NCBI GenBank assembly: GCA_043721775.1
Contig: JAYSQA010000263.1
Span: forward strand, 1-29,039
DNA: 29,039 bases
Direction of reading: 5' to 3'
Source: Stagnihabitans sp043721775
GTDB lineage: Bacteria > Pseudomonadota > Alphaproteobacteria > Rhodobacterales > Rhodobacteraceae
Every line of letters starts with the position of its first letter. Within the stretch, counting starts at the first letter, position 1. Below the pieces are notes generated by a model. That model saw only the letters and a list, made by a program, of their open reading frames with translations, was not told the origin of the DNA and made no database searches. Of this stretch, positions 1-9,118 are shown in pieces. The translations under genes and the position numbers were made by a program.

Positions 1-28
1 CCCGGCCAAGGCTACAGCCCCGGCCGGG
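1..28 (-). terminator. Hairpin after the solute-binding protein gene, cut by window edge
   Basis: Bases 1-7 (CCCGGCC) pair perfectly with 22-28 (GGCCGGG) around a 14-base loop. The hairpin lies 9 bases beyond the stop codon of the leftward gene, where an intrinsic terminator would sit. The stem may extend past base 1, and any T-tract would be outside the window, so the call rests on the stem and its position. Confidence 0.45.
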
Positions 29-37
29 TCAGGGTAG

Positions 38-1615
38 TTACTTCGTCAGCGAGGCGGCACGGAAGATGTTGTTGCCAAGCGGGATCTGGATGAACCCGAC
101 GACCTTCTTGCTCAACGCGACCGGATAGGGCGATTCGTAAAGATAGACCATCGGTCCTTCCGCATTGGCAATCTCTTGAATCCGCGCATATTGCGCCGCG
201 CGCTTGGCCGGGTCACGCTCGGCCTGCGAGGCTTCGAACAGCTTGTCGGCCTCTTCGCTCTTCCAGCTTGAATGCTGCGATTCGATGGTGGGCGAATAGG
301 TGAAATACGAGGTGATCTCGCTCGGGTCGGCGATGTCATCCGTCCAGGTCGAGGTTTGCATCAGGAAATGGCCGTTGCGGTACAGATCTGTCCGGGTGGC
401 ATTGTCGACCTGCTTCAGCTCCAGTTTGACGCCGATGGCGGCCCACATCTGCTGCACGGCGGTGCCGATGCCAAGGTCATCCTGATTGCCGGCCAAAACC
501 AGAAGGCTGGTCGAGAAGCCGTCGGGGAAGCCCGCTTCCGCCATCAGCGCCTTGGCCTTTTCAAGGTCATAGGGGTAAAGCGGCCCGGTGCCCGAATTCA
601 GCGGCGTGGCCGAAGACATGAAGGATTTCATCGGCGACCCGACCCCCATCGTCACGATCTGGATGATCGCGTCCTTGTTGGTCGCATAGTTCAGCGCCTG
701 GCGCACTTTGGGGTTTGACAGCGGATTGTCCACGCCATCAACCTGCGGGCGCACGTTCATCGACAGGTAAACGATCTTGGTCGAGGGGAAGAGTTCCATG
801 TTCAGATTGTCAGCCGTCTTCAACTCGGCCACGCGGGCGTAGGGGATGAATTCGGCTCCGTCCAGGTCGCCTGATTGCAGCTTGAGGATGCGGGTGGCAT
901 CATCGGGGATCACCTCGAATGTGACGCCGTCCAGATAGGGCAGCGGTTTGCCGTCATCACCCATCGCCCAATAGTAGGGGTTCTTGACCAACTTCATGGT
1001 GGCGCCGCGTTCCCACGAGTCAAACATGAAGGCACCAGAACCTACCGGATGTTCCGCAAAGGCCTTGGCCTTGTCGGCATCGGTGGCACCCGGCATCGCT
1101 TCGAACAGCTTCTGCGGCATGATGGCGGTGTTGAACACGGTCAGCGCCGGAATGATCGACGGGTCCGGACGGTTCAGCGTGATCACCACGGTGCCGTCAT
1201 CAGACCCGGTGACGTCCTTGATGGCACTGACCAGAAAGCCCCAGATGCCGTTATCAGGCGTAGCCGCGCGCTTCAGCGACCACACCACATCAGACGGCAG
1301 AATCGGCGAGCCGTCTGAGAACTTGATGCCTTGGCGCAGCTTCAGGGTAACGCTCATCCCGTCATCCGACACTTTCCAGTCTGTCGCGAGGCCGGCCTGA
1401 ACGCCTTGGCCATTGTCGGTCGGCAGCAAAAGCGTATCATAAATGTTGGATAGCACCCAGATATCGATGTTCGCATCGTTCAGCACCGGGTCAAGGAACA
1501 TGCTGTCGGCGTAGCGACCATAGGTCATCACCCCGCCCCGATCCGTTGCTTGCGCTGCAATACTTCCGCCGACAAGAAGCGCCGCCGCAAGTGCGGCAAG
1601 TGACACCATCTTCAT
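38..1615 (-). CDS. ABC transporter solute-binding protein, family 5 (peptide/oligopeptide type) #1
   Basis: This is a periplasmic binding protein that should deliver a peptide-like ligand to a Dpp/Opp-type importer. The chosen ATG at 1615 is preceded by GGAGGA at good spacing; the open frame continues 25 codons further upstream but without signal-peptide character. From this start the protein has 525 residues and begins with a typical export signal (MKMVSLAALAAALLVGG, cleavage near AQA). The rest follows the SBP_bac_5 pattern: an early YGRYADSMFLDPVLND segment, a KLRQGIKFSDGSPI block, a KNPYYW block, and NPKVRQALNYATNKDAI in the second lobe. No permease genes are adjacent on its strand, so it is an orphan binding protein. 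It is divergent from the GntR operon and may use the importer encoded at 10782-14708 (inference). The ligand is not identifiable. Confidence 0.9.
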   Translation of the reverse strand: MKMVSLAALAAALLVGGSIAAQATDRGGVMTYGRYADSMFLDPVLNDANIDIWVLSNIYDTLLLPTDNGQGVQAGLATDWKVSDDGMSVTLKLRQGIKFSDGSPILPSDVVWSLKRAATPDNGIWGFLVSAIKDVTGSDDGTVVITLNRPDPSIIPALTVFNTAIMPQKLFEAMPGATDADKAKAFAEHPVGSGAFMFDSWERGATMKLVKNPYYWAMGDDGKPLPYLDGVTFEVIPDDATRILKLQSGDLDGAEFIPYARVAELKTADNLNMELFPSTKIVYLSMNVRPQVDGVDNPLSNPKVRQALNYATNKDAIIQIVTMGVGSPMKSFMSSATPLNSGTGPLYPYDLEKAKALMAEAGFPDGFSTSLLVLAGNQDDLGIGTAVQQMWAAIGVKLELKQVDNATRTDLYRNGHFLMQTSTWTDDIADPSEITSYFTYSPTIESQHSSWKSEEADKLFEASQAERDPAKRAAQYARIQEIANAEGPMVYLYESPYPVALSKKVVGFIQIPLGNNIFRAASLTK

Positions 1616-1683
1616 GTGAACATCCTCCGGGTTTCTTGTTAGTGTTCTACTGTGACGCAAAGTCCCACGGGAACAAAACTCTG

Positions 1684-1734
1684 TCAACAATACAGTTTTC
1701 GCTTATTCTTGTTGATAAACCCTACCAACTGTTG
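1684..1734. promoter_or_regulatory. Candidate operator region with repeated TGTTGA half-sites between divergent genes
   Basis: The 157-base divergent gap is much more AT-rich than its surroundings. It contains TCAACAA at 1684-1690, its inverted copy TTGTTGA at 1709-1715, and a compact palindrome CAAC-T-GTTG at 1726-1734, so the same TGTTGA half-site occurs several times. TTGATA at 1711-1716 with an AT-rich hexamer 17 bases on could be a rightward promoter, and the minus strand reads TTGACA over 1682-1687. Repeated half-sites next to a divergently placed GntR gene fit an autoregulated operator, but binding is an inference. Confidence 0.4.
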
Positions 1735-1772
1735 AATTATAGGGCAGATAACGGCGAAAGCGTGCTACATAT

Positions 1773-2806
1773 ATGTATCGCCCGGAGATTGCCTTGAAGG
1801 TTCAGATAGATCGAAAACTAGGCATATCGCTGCGTCAGCAGTTGAAAGGCGCTATCGAGCATGGAATCTGCTTTGGCGAACTACCGATCGGCGCTAGCTT
1901 GCCGTCCGTCCGCGACATGGCCGTTCAAGCCGATGTGGCCCCGATGACGGTTGCCAAGGTTTATGCGGAACTCAAAACCGCCGGGCTGATCGAAGCGCGT
2001 TCAGGCTCTGGCACGTCGGTCGCTGATTCGGCGCAGGCGCGTCTGGCATCCGGGCCTGCCATGGCGCGGTTTCGCATGGCGATTGATCAGGTGACTGACC
2101 TTGCGCTGGGCATGGGTGCCGCTGCACCCGATATCCCCGGGCTGATCAATGCCAGAGTGTCGGCCAGACTGGCGCAGGGACGGCGCAAGTTCATCGTCAT
2201 GGTTGGGCTTTTCGCTGATGCGACGGCCAGCTATGCCGAGCGTGTTGCAGGGCAGGTAGGTGATTACGCCGTGGTCGAGGCCACAACGCTGGACCTGATC
2301 GCAGCCAATCCTGAACACGCCAAGCGGCTGCGCGGGGCCGATCTGGTGCTGACCTTTGCCAACCTGCAAGCGACGGTCACCCAAGCCCTTCAGGGCGTGC
2401 CTATCCTGTCGATCCGCTTCATCCCGTCCGAGGCAACCCGGATGGTGTTGGCCTCGATTGACCCGATGGCGCGCGTCGGTGTCGTGTCACGCTTTGCCGA
2501 TTTTCTGCCGGTGCTGACGCTGGGGGTGCGGCGCTTTGCTCCGCATGTCCGGGATATCGTGGCCGCCAATCTGGATGATACCGGCATCGCCACCTTGCTG
2601 GCTGATTGCGACGTGGTCGTGCTGGCAACCGGCGCGAATGTGGCTGCTGCCATGGCCAAACCCGGTGCCGCCCGCATTGAATACCGCCACATCCCGGACC
2701 CGGGCGACATTGAACGGCTTGTGATGCCGCTGCTGCGCCCCTCGGTCCTACGGCAAGACCTTGCCGCAGATGGCCTTGCATTGACCCTTCCAAGAAAGGA
2801 AGCTTC

Positions 2807-2810
<4 letters not shown>
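1773..2810 (+). CDS. GntR-family transcriptional regulator
   Basis: This is a DNA-binding regulator of 345 residues. Residues about 12-75 form a GntR winged helix: LRQQLKGAIEHGI, then ASLPSVRDMAVQADVAPMTV, then the wing ending ARSGSGTSV. Residues about 110-340 alternate hydrophobic strands and helices like an effector-binding domain of Rossmann or periplasmic-protein fold; I do not recognise the exact family. The start is uncertain. ATG at 1773 has no good ribosome site, whereas TTG at 1794 has CGGAG six bases upstream and would give a product starting seven residues later, just before the winged helix. The gene heads an operon and overlaps the creatininase gene by four bases (ATGA). It most likely controls this operon and the divergent binding-protein gene according to the availability of the imported compound. 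Confidence 0.85.
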
Positions 2811-3498
<688 letters not shown>

Positions 3499-3508
<10 letters not shown>

Positions 3509-4530
3509 CCTTGCCCATTGTCATCTGGGGAGCCGGGGCGATTGGCGGCACGCTGGGGGCTGCGTTCTTGCGCGCCGGGCATCAGGTGACTTTTGTTGAT
3601 AGCGTGACGGCGCATGTGGATGCAATCAACAGCCTTGGCCTGAAAATTGCCGGGCCGATTTTTGAAGATGTGGTGCAGGCTTCGGCCCTGTTGCCGGAAC
3701 AGGTCAAAGGCCAGCACAAGCTGATCTTCCTGTGCGTGAAGGCCCAGCACACCGAAGCCGCCATCGCCGCCATCGCCCCCCATCTGGCGCAGGATGGCGT
3801 GGTCGTCTCGGCCCAGAACGGTTTGAACGAACTGACCATCGCCAAGGCCATCGGGGCCGACCGCACCATCGGCTGCTTCGTGAACTTTGGCGCCGATTAT
3901 CTGGAGCCCGGTGTTGTCCACTACTCGGGCCACGGCGCGGTGGTGATTGGCGAGTTGGATGGTGTCATCACGCCGCGCATTCAAGTGCTGCACCGCTTGA
4001 TGCAGGACTTTGAACCCAATGCCATTCTGACGCCGAACATCTGGGGCTATCTGTGGGGCAAGCTGGTCTACGGCGCGCTGCTGTTTGCCACGGCCGTGAC
4101 CGATGACAGCATTGCCGACGTTCTGGCCAACCCCGAAGTGCGCCCGGTGTTGACGCGTCTGGGGCAGGAAACTGGCGCGGTGGCAGCTGCTGAAGGCATC
4201 CGGACTGAGGCATTCAACGGCTTTGACCCAGGCGCGTTTCAGCCCGATTCCCCGCAAGTGTTGATCGACGCCTCGTTCGCCGACATGGTGGCGCACAACC
4301 GCAAATCCGCCAAATCGCATTCCGGCATCTGGCGCGATCTGGCCGTGCGCAAGCGCAAGACCGAGGTGGTGGCCCAGCTTGGCCCGATTGTCGCGGCGGC
4401 GGCCCGGCATGGCATTCCCGTGCCGTTGACGGGCAGGCTGATCCGCCTGGTTGAAGACATCGAAAACGGCCAGAGCGAGTTGACGCTGGGCAACCTCGCC
4501 ATGCTGGCCGCTGCGGAAAGGGATGCCTGA
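3499..4530 (+). CDS. 2-dehydropantoate 2-reductase-like dehydrogenase (ApbA/PanE family)
   Basis: This is an NAD(P)H-dependent 2-oxoacid or ketopantoate-type reductase of 343 residues. The N-terminal Rossmann fold carries GAGAIGG at 11-17, and a strand reading LIFLCVKAQHTE follows near residue 80, as in PanE. The C-terminal helical domain keeps the family's catalytic-lysine region (NIWGYLWGKLVYG) and the later S..RDL..RK.TEV block that carries the conserved acidic residue. The start is GTG at 3499, preceded by GGAGGG and overlapping the end of the creatininase gene. Being in a catabolic operon, it is more likely a paralogue reducing or oxidising a hydroxy/oxo acid derived from the imported compound than the pantothenate-pathway enzyme (inference). 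Confidence 0.85.
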
Positions 4531-4531
4531 C

Positions 4532-5290
4532 ATGAACATCACCTTCAACGACCGCACCGTCATCATCACCGGTGCGGCTCACGGCTTTGGCCGCTCGATG
4601 GCGCAAGCCTTTACCGCAAGGGGGGCGCATGTCGTAGCACTTGATGTCAATGCCGAGGGTCTGGCCGAGACGCAGCGCCTGTGCGGTCCGTCGTGCCAGA
4701 CGGCAGAGGTTGACGTGGGCGACCGTGACGCCGTTCAGGCCGCTGTGGCTGCGATTGCTGGCAAGCGGTCAGGCATTGACATTCTGGTGAACAACGCTGG
4801 CGGCGTGCGTGGCCAGAAGGGTCGCCCAATTGAAGAGATTTCGGCGGCGGACTGGCAGGATATCTTTGACGTCAACTTGTCCGGCGCTTTCTTCATGGCG
4901 CAAGCCGTGGCCCCGGTTATGAAGCGGCAGGGCAGCGGACGGATCATCAACATCTCGTCCGGGGCGGGGCGGACGATCAGCCTGACCGGCATTCAGGCCT
5001 ATGCCAGCGCCAAAGCCGGCCAGATCGGCCTGACCCGGCAGCTGGCGCATGAACTGGGGCCGTTTGGCATTACAGTGAACTGCGTGGCCCCGGGCTTTGT
5101 ACGGTCCAACCCCAGCACCGAAAAGCAGTGGGATGCGATGGGGGCAGAGGGACAAGCGGCTTTGATCGGGCAGATCGCCATGCGCCGGTTGGGCACGCCG
5201 GACGACATCGCCCACGCGGTGATGTTCTTCGCCTCTGACCTTGCAGGCTGGATCACCGGTGAAGTTCTGGGCGTGGACGGCGGGAAATGA
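4532..5290 (+). CDS. Short-chain dehydrogenase/reductase (SDR), probably NAD-dependent
   Basis: This is a classical SDR of 252 residues. It has TGAAHGFG at 13-20 for cofactor binding, NNAG at 87-90, active-site serine in NISSGAG near 142, and the YASAK pair at Y157/K161. The C-terminus GEVLGVDGGK is typical of the FabG-like branch. An acidic residue at the end of the second strand (ALDVN, D38) favours NAD(H) over NADP(H). Two starts are possible. ATG at 4523 sits directly against the purine run GGAAAGGG, while ATG at 4532, used here, has that run at proper spacing and follows the upstream stop in a TGACATG junction. It overlaps the M20 gene by four bases. The substrate is probably a hydroxy-compound intermediate of the operon's pathway, but is not identifiable. 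Confidence 0.9.
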   Translation: MNITFNDRTVIITGAAHGFGRSMAQAFTARGAHVVALDVNAEGLAETQRLCGPSCQTAEVDVGDRDAVQAAVAAIAGKRSGIDILVNNAGGVRGQKGRPIEEISAADWQDIFDVNLSGAFFMAQAVAPVMKRQGSGRIINISSGAGRTISLTGIQAYASAKAGQIGLTRQLAHELGPFGITVNCVAPGFVRSNPSTEKQWDAMGAEGQAALIGQIAMRRLGTPDDIAHAVMFFASDLAGWITGEVLGVDGGK

Positions 5291-6663
5291 GCGCGGTTGA
5301 AGACTGGCTTGCCACGCATCAGGCGCAGGCGCTGGAAACGTTGATCCAGTTCTGCCGCATTCCCAGCGTCAGCACTGATCCGGCCTATGCGGCTGGCATT
5401 GCCCAGGCGGCGGACTTCGTGGCGGGCCAGTTGCGCGAGGCAGGCTTTCCGACCGTCGAAATTGTTGCAACGCAGGGCCATCCTTGCGTGCTGGCCGAAT
5501 GGTGTCAGGTTCCGGGCGCGCCGACGATCCTCGTTTATGGCCATTATGACGTGCAACCCCCTGATCCGTTGGACAAATGGCTGACCCCGCCGTTTGAACC
5601 CACGGTGCGCGACGGCAAGCTTTATGCCCGGGGCGTGTCGGATGACAAAGGCCCGCTGCTGATCCCGATTCTGGTCGCCAAGGCCTACAAGGCGGTAACG
5701 GGTGGGCTGCCGCTGAACCTGAAAGTGCTGATCGAGGGCGAAGAGGAATGCGGTAGCCCCAGCTTTGACCCCACGGTAGTGCTGCTGAAACACCGGCTGG
5801 CCTGCGATCTGGTGGTGTCTGCGGATGGTGCGATGTGGCGGGCCGATCTGCCCTCGGTCACCGTGGCAAGCCGGGGACTGGCCGCGTTGGAGGTGATGGT
5901 GGAGGGCGCAGGCAAAGACCTGCATTCCGGCCGCCACGGCGGGTCCGCCCCAAACCCGATCCGCGCCCTGACCCGAATTCTGGCGAGTTTGCATGATGCG
6001 GACGGCAACGTGCAGATCGCGGGCTTTGCCGATGCTGCGCTGCCGCCTGATCCTTTGATCGAAACGGCGATCCGCGATGTGGGCTTTGATCCGGCGGGCT
6101 ATTTCGCCGACATCGGTGCATTGCTGCCTGTGCCGCTGCCGTCCGGTGCCAGTCTGCTGACCCGGCAATGGCTGCGCCCGACGCTGGAGTTCAACGGCAT
6201 CAGCGGCGGATATGCGGGCGCAGGAACCAAGACGGTGATCCCCGCCATTGCCTCGGCCAAGATCACCTGTCGGCTGGTTGCGGGTCAGGTGCCTGATGAT
6301 GTCGTGGCCTTGATCCGGCAGCATTTGCAGGCGGCGCTGCCCACCGGCTTTCGCCTGACGGTGACGCAGCAAGGCCCCGGCACACCAGCCTTTGCGCTTG
6401 ACCCGGACTTGCCCGCCCTGAAGATCGCCGAAACCATCCTGACCGAGGTGCTGGGCAGCCCGCCTTTGCGCGTGGCGATGGGGGCGACGATCCCGATTGG
6501 TGAGGTCTTTGCCCGCAACCTGTGCGTCGGCACGATCTTCTTTTCCTTCTCCACCTCGGACGAGGATTATCACGCGCCCAACGAGCACTTCCGGCTATCC
6601 AGCTTCCGGACTGGCCAGATTGCCTGGGCGCGTTTCTTTGACCGGCTTGGAAAGCAGACCTGA
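5287..6663 (+). CDS. M20-family metallopeptidase (dipeptidase / CPG2-ArgE branch)
   Basis: This is a two-zinc amidohydrolase of 458 residues. Family ligands are all visible: H86 in LVYGHYDVQ, the bridging Asp near 119-120 in ARGVSDDKGP, the general-base and metal Glu pair in EGEEECGS at 150-156, D180 in VVSADGAMW, and a final His in YHAPNEHF near the C-terminus. A dimerisation/lid domain sits in the middle (KDLHSGRHGG). The length and the GHYDVQPPDPL signature match cytosolic dipeptidases and carboxypeptidase-like deacylases rather than DapE. There is no signal peptide, so it acts in the cytoplasm on imported material. The gene starts inside the SDR stop codon (ATGA) and is followed by the amidase gene after a single base. 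Confidence 0.92.
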   Translation: MSAVEDWLATHQAQALETLIQFCRIPSVSTDPAYAAGIAQAADFVAGQLREAGFPTVEIVATQGHPCVLAEWCQVPGAPTILVYGHYDVQPPDPLDKWLTPPFEPTVRDGKLYARGVSDDKGPLLIPILVAKAYKAVTGGLPLNLKVLIEGEEECGSPSFDPTVVLLKHRLACDLVVSADGAMWRADLPSVTVASRGLAALEVMVEGAGKDLHSGRHGGSAPNPIRALTRILASLHDADGNVQIAGFADAALPPDPLIETAIRDVGFDPAGYFADIGALLPVPLPSGASLLTRQWLRPTLEFNGISGGYAGAGTKTVIPAIASAKITCRLVAGQVPDDVVALIRQHLQAALPTGFRLTVTQQGPGTPAFALDPDLPALKIAETILTEVLGSPPLRVAMGATIPIGEVFARNLCVGTIFFSFSTSDEDYHAPNEHFRLSSFRTGQIAWARFFDRLGKQT

Positions 6664-6664
6664 C

Positions 6665-7975
6665 ATGGACACCGCATTTCTCAGCGTCACGGAACTGGGT
6701 GCCGGGTACAGGCAGGGCAGCTTCACGCCGGTTGAGGTGGTGGAACAGGCCCTGGAACGGCAGGCAAGGATGGAACCTGCCCTGAACGCCTTCGCCAGCT
6801 TGATGCCGGATGTGGTGCGGGCGCAGGCCCGGCAGGCCACGATAGACCTTGCAGCCGGTCGCGACCTTGGCCCTTTGCACGGCATCCCCGTCGCCATCAA
6901 GGATCTGATCGAAGTCGCCGGGATGCCGACCGGCTATGGCTCAAAAGTCCAGCTGCCCCGCATGGCCACGCAGGATGCCGCGCTGGTTGCCCGGTTGCGG
7001 GCAGCGGGGGCGGTTATCTTTGGCAAGACCAACCTGCTGGAATATGCCTACGGCATTGCGCATCCCGAAATCGGCCAGACCAACAACCCGCACGACCCGA
7101 CCCGCACCGCCGGCGGATCAAGCGGCGGCTCGGCGGCGGCGGTGGCTGCGGGCATCGTGCCCTTGGCCATCGGCACTGATACCGGCGGGTCGATCCGCAT
7201 TCCGGCGGCCTATTGCGGCATTGTGGGCCTGAAACCCAGCTACGGTCTGGTGCCCCTGGACGGCGTCTTCCCCCTGTCGCAGAGCCTGGATCACGCAGGC
7301 CCCCTTGCCCGCAGCGTTATGGATGCAGCGATTGCCCTGGCTTGCCTTTCCGGCCTGCCGATGCCGCTGGCCAGGGATCATGCGCCTTTGCGGATCGGCC
7401 TGATCATGGGCCAGTTTTCGCAAACCCCAATCGGAAAGCCGGTCACCGACCTTGTGCAGACCTGCCTGCGCCGCCTGCAACGCGATGGAGCAATGCTTGT
7501 CGAATTGGATTGCCCCGGATTGAACCGCGCCAATGCCACCCTGATGACCATTCTTGGCCCCGAAGCCGCGCTGATCCACACCCCGCTGATGGCGCTCAAT
7601 TCCGCAGGCTATGCGCCCGGCACCCGCGCGCAAATCGAGGATGGCGGCGCTGGGCGGGCCACCGACTATATCGCAGCCCGGCGCTTTCAGGCGGACCTCA
7701 GCCGCCGCGTTGAAGGGTTGTTCAGCCAGGTTGATGTCCTGTTAGCCCCCAGCGTGTCCTTCGTGGCCCCGCATGAAGACCCGGTGATAGTCGACGATCA
7801 GGACAGCGAGATGCTGTCGAGCGGGTTTGCCAATGTCACCGGACACCCCTCGCTAAGCCTGCCCTGCGGAAAGATTGACGGGCTACCCGTTGGCCTGCAA
7901 CTGACCGGTGCCTTGGGGCAAGACCAACGCCTGCTGTCTTTTGCAGCGCAGATTGCCCGGGTGCTGCATGTTTGA
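6665..7975 (+). CDS. Amidase-signature family hydrolase
   Basis: This serine hydrolase cleaves C-N bonds in amides (the family includes GatA, allophanate hydrolase and peptide amidases). From ATG 6665 it has 436 residues; the frame is open for 56 codons upstream, but that part overlaps the M20 gene and is not protein-like. The Ser-cisSer-Lys triad is readable: K79 in GIPVAIKDLIEV, the Ser in TAGGSSGGSAAAV at 148-160, and S176 in GTDTGGSIRIP. It joins the M20 gene by a TGACATG junction and is the last gene of the operon. With the creatininase-type and M20 enzymes, it makes three mechanistically different amide hydrolases in a row, suggesting stepwise dismantling of a multi-amide substrate (inference). 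Confidence 0.93.
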   Translation: MDTAFLSVTELGAGYRQGSFTPVEVVEQALERQARMEPALNAFASLMPDVVRAQARQATIDLAAGRDLGPLHGIPVAIKDLIEVAGMPTGYGSKVQLPRMATQDAALVARLRAAGAVIFGKTNLLEYAYGIAHPEIGQTNNPHDPTRTAGGSSGGSAAAVAAGIVPLAIGTDTGGSIRIPAAYCGIVGLKPSYGLVPLDGVFPLSQSLDHAGPLARSVMDAAIALACLSGLPMPLARDHAPLRIGLIMGQFSQTPIGKPVTDLVQTCLRRLQRDGAMLVELDCPGLNRANATLMTILGPEAALIHTPLMALNSAGYAPGTRAQIEDGGAGRATDYIAARRFQADLSRRVEGLFSQVDVLLAPSVSFVAPHEDPVIVDDQDSEMLSSGFANVTGHPSLSLPCGKIDGLPVGLQLTGALGQDQRLLSFAAQIARVLHV

Positions 7976-8175
7976 CCTGTGCCCATCGTGCATAGCACCA
8001 AACCGGCCCCGCCCGATCAAGACCGATATCCCGGAACTGCCCACTATTTCGGCGCAAGATCACGCACATCTGGCGAATGCACGTATACTCCCGGTAAATT
8101 TTCTTGACTATCAAGGCATCCACGCCACCGTTAATCTCAACCAAGGCCGCAGAGCCTTCGACCACAGGGGGTCAC
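7976..8175. other. Intergenic gap between two plus-strand gene runs
   Basis: This 200-base gap separates the amidase gene from the iminopeptidase-like gene and is the only sizeable break among the plus-strand genes. GGTGCT at 7960-7965 pairs with AGCACC at 7994-7999 and could form a weak bulged hairpin just after the amidase stop. A TATACT hexamer at 8084-8089 and TTGACT at 8104-8109 are not properly spaced to each other. I see no convincing promoter, although a second transcription start is likely here. Confidence 0.3.
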
Positions 8176-9078
8176 ATGGAAACGACGTTGCAACAGGTTG
8201 AGGGGCGCGCGCCTTTCGGCCCATACGAAACGTGGTATCGCATCACCGGCGATCTGCACTCGGGTAAGCCGCCGATCTTTCTGCTGCATGGCGGACCCGG
8301 CGTGGCGCACAACTACATCGACAGCTACAAGCTTCTGGCGCGTGATGGCCGGGCGGTGATCCACTATGACCAGATCGGTTGCGGGTTATCGACCCACCTG
8401 CCGGAAAAGGGCGGTGACTTCTGGGTGCCGCAGCTGTTCGTGGATGAGTTGGAGAACCTGATTGACCATCTGGGCCAACGGGCAGGCTTTCATGTCCTTG
8501 GCCAAAGCTGGGGCGGGATGCTGGGGGCGGAATACGGCGTGCGCCAACCCAAGGGGCTGAAATCGCTGGTGATCGCCAACTCTCCGGCCTCGATGGACCT
8601 GTGGTGCTCCGAGGCGCTGCGTCAGCGTTCCCTGATGCCGCAGGACATTCAGGACGCGCTGAACAAGCACGAGGCGTTGGGCGATTATGACAACCCGGAC
8701 TACAAGGCCGCGACCGATTGGGTCTATGCCCGCCATGTCTGCCGCGTGGTGCCCAACCCGCCGGAAGTTGTGGCCAGCTTTACCCAGACAGCTGCCGACC
8801 CGACCGTTTATCACACGATGAACGGCCCCAACGAATTCTTCGTCGTGGGCACGTTGAAGAACTGGGACATCACGCCGAACCTGCACAAGATCAACGTGCC
8901 GACCCTGCTGATCTCGGGCCGCCATGACGAGGCGACCCCGGCCACCGTCCAGCCCTTCAAAGACCTGATCAAGGGTGCTTCGTGGATGATCTTCGAAGAC
9001 AGCAGCCACATGCCCCATGTCGAAGAAACCGAATTCTGCATGGGTGTCGTCGGCGGCTTTCTGAACATGCACGACTGA
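8176..9078 (+). CDS. Proline iminopeptidase-like alpha/beta hydrolase (S33 family)
   Basis: This is an alpha/beta-fold hydrolase of 300 residues related to prolyl iminopeptidases and L-amino-acid amidases. The oxyanion motif HGGPG lies at 38-42, the nucleophile elbow GQSWGG gives Ser111, and SGRHDEATP (Asp251) with DSSHMPH (His278) complete the triad. The start at ATG 8176 is chosen because AGGGGG precedes it; the 24 upstream codons do not look coding. There is no signal peptide, so it is probably cytoplasmic. It lies 40 bases before a solute-binding protein gene and is probably cotranscribed with the importer. A role in releasing N-terminal residues or amide groups from imported small peptides fits the context. 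Confidence 0.9.
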   Translation: METTLQQVEGRAPFGPYETWYRITGDLHSGKPPIFLLHGGPGVAHNYIDSYKLLARDGRAVIHYDQIGCGLSTHLPEKGGDFWVPQLFVDELENLIDHLGQRAGFHVLGQSWGGMLGAEYGVRQPKGLKSLVIANSPASMDLWCSEALRQRSLMPQDIQDALNKHEALGDYDNPDYKAATDWVYARHVCRVVPNPPEVVASFTQTAADPTVYHTMNGPNEFFVVGTLKNWDITPNLHKINVPTLLISGRHDEATPATVQPFKDLIKGASWMIFEDSSHMPHVEETEFCMGVVGGFLNMHD

Positions 9079-9118
9079 AACCACAAAAAGACCTCAAAAA
9101 ACCAACCGGGAGAGTTCA

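Noticed and set aside
4999..6588. Long minus-strand open frame opposite the SDR and M20 genes
   Set aside because: It is the antisense shadow of two well-supported genes in GC-rich DNA, with an Arg/Gln/His-rich composition and no family motifs. The same applies to the long antisense frames at 23225-24691 and to the plus-strand ones at 15179-16258, 19585-20688 and 21275-22477.
8081..8136. Sigma-70 promoter upstream of the iminopeptidase-like gene
   Set aside because: TATACT and TTGACT are present but in the wrong order and spacing. No acceptable -35/-10 pair was found.
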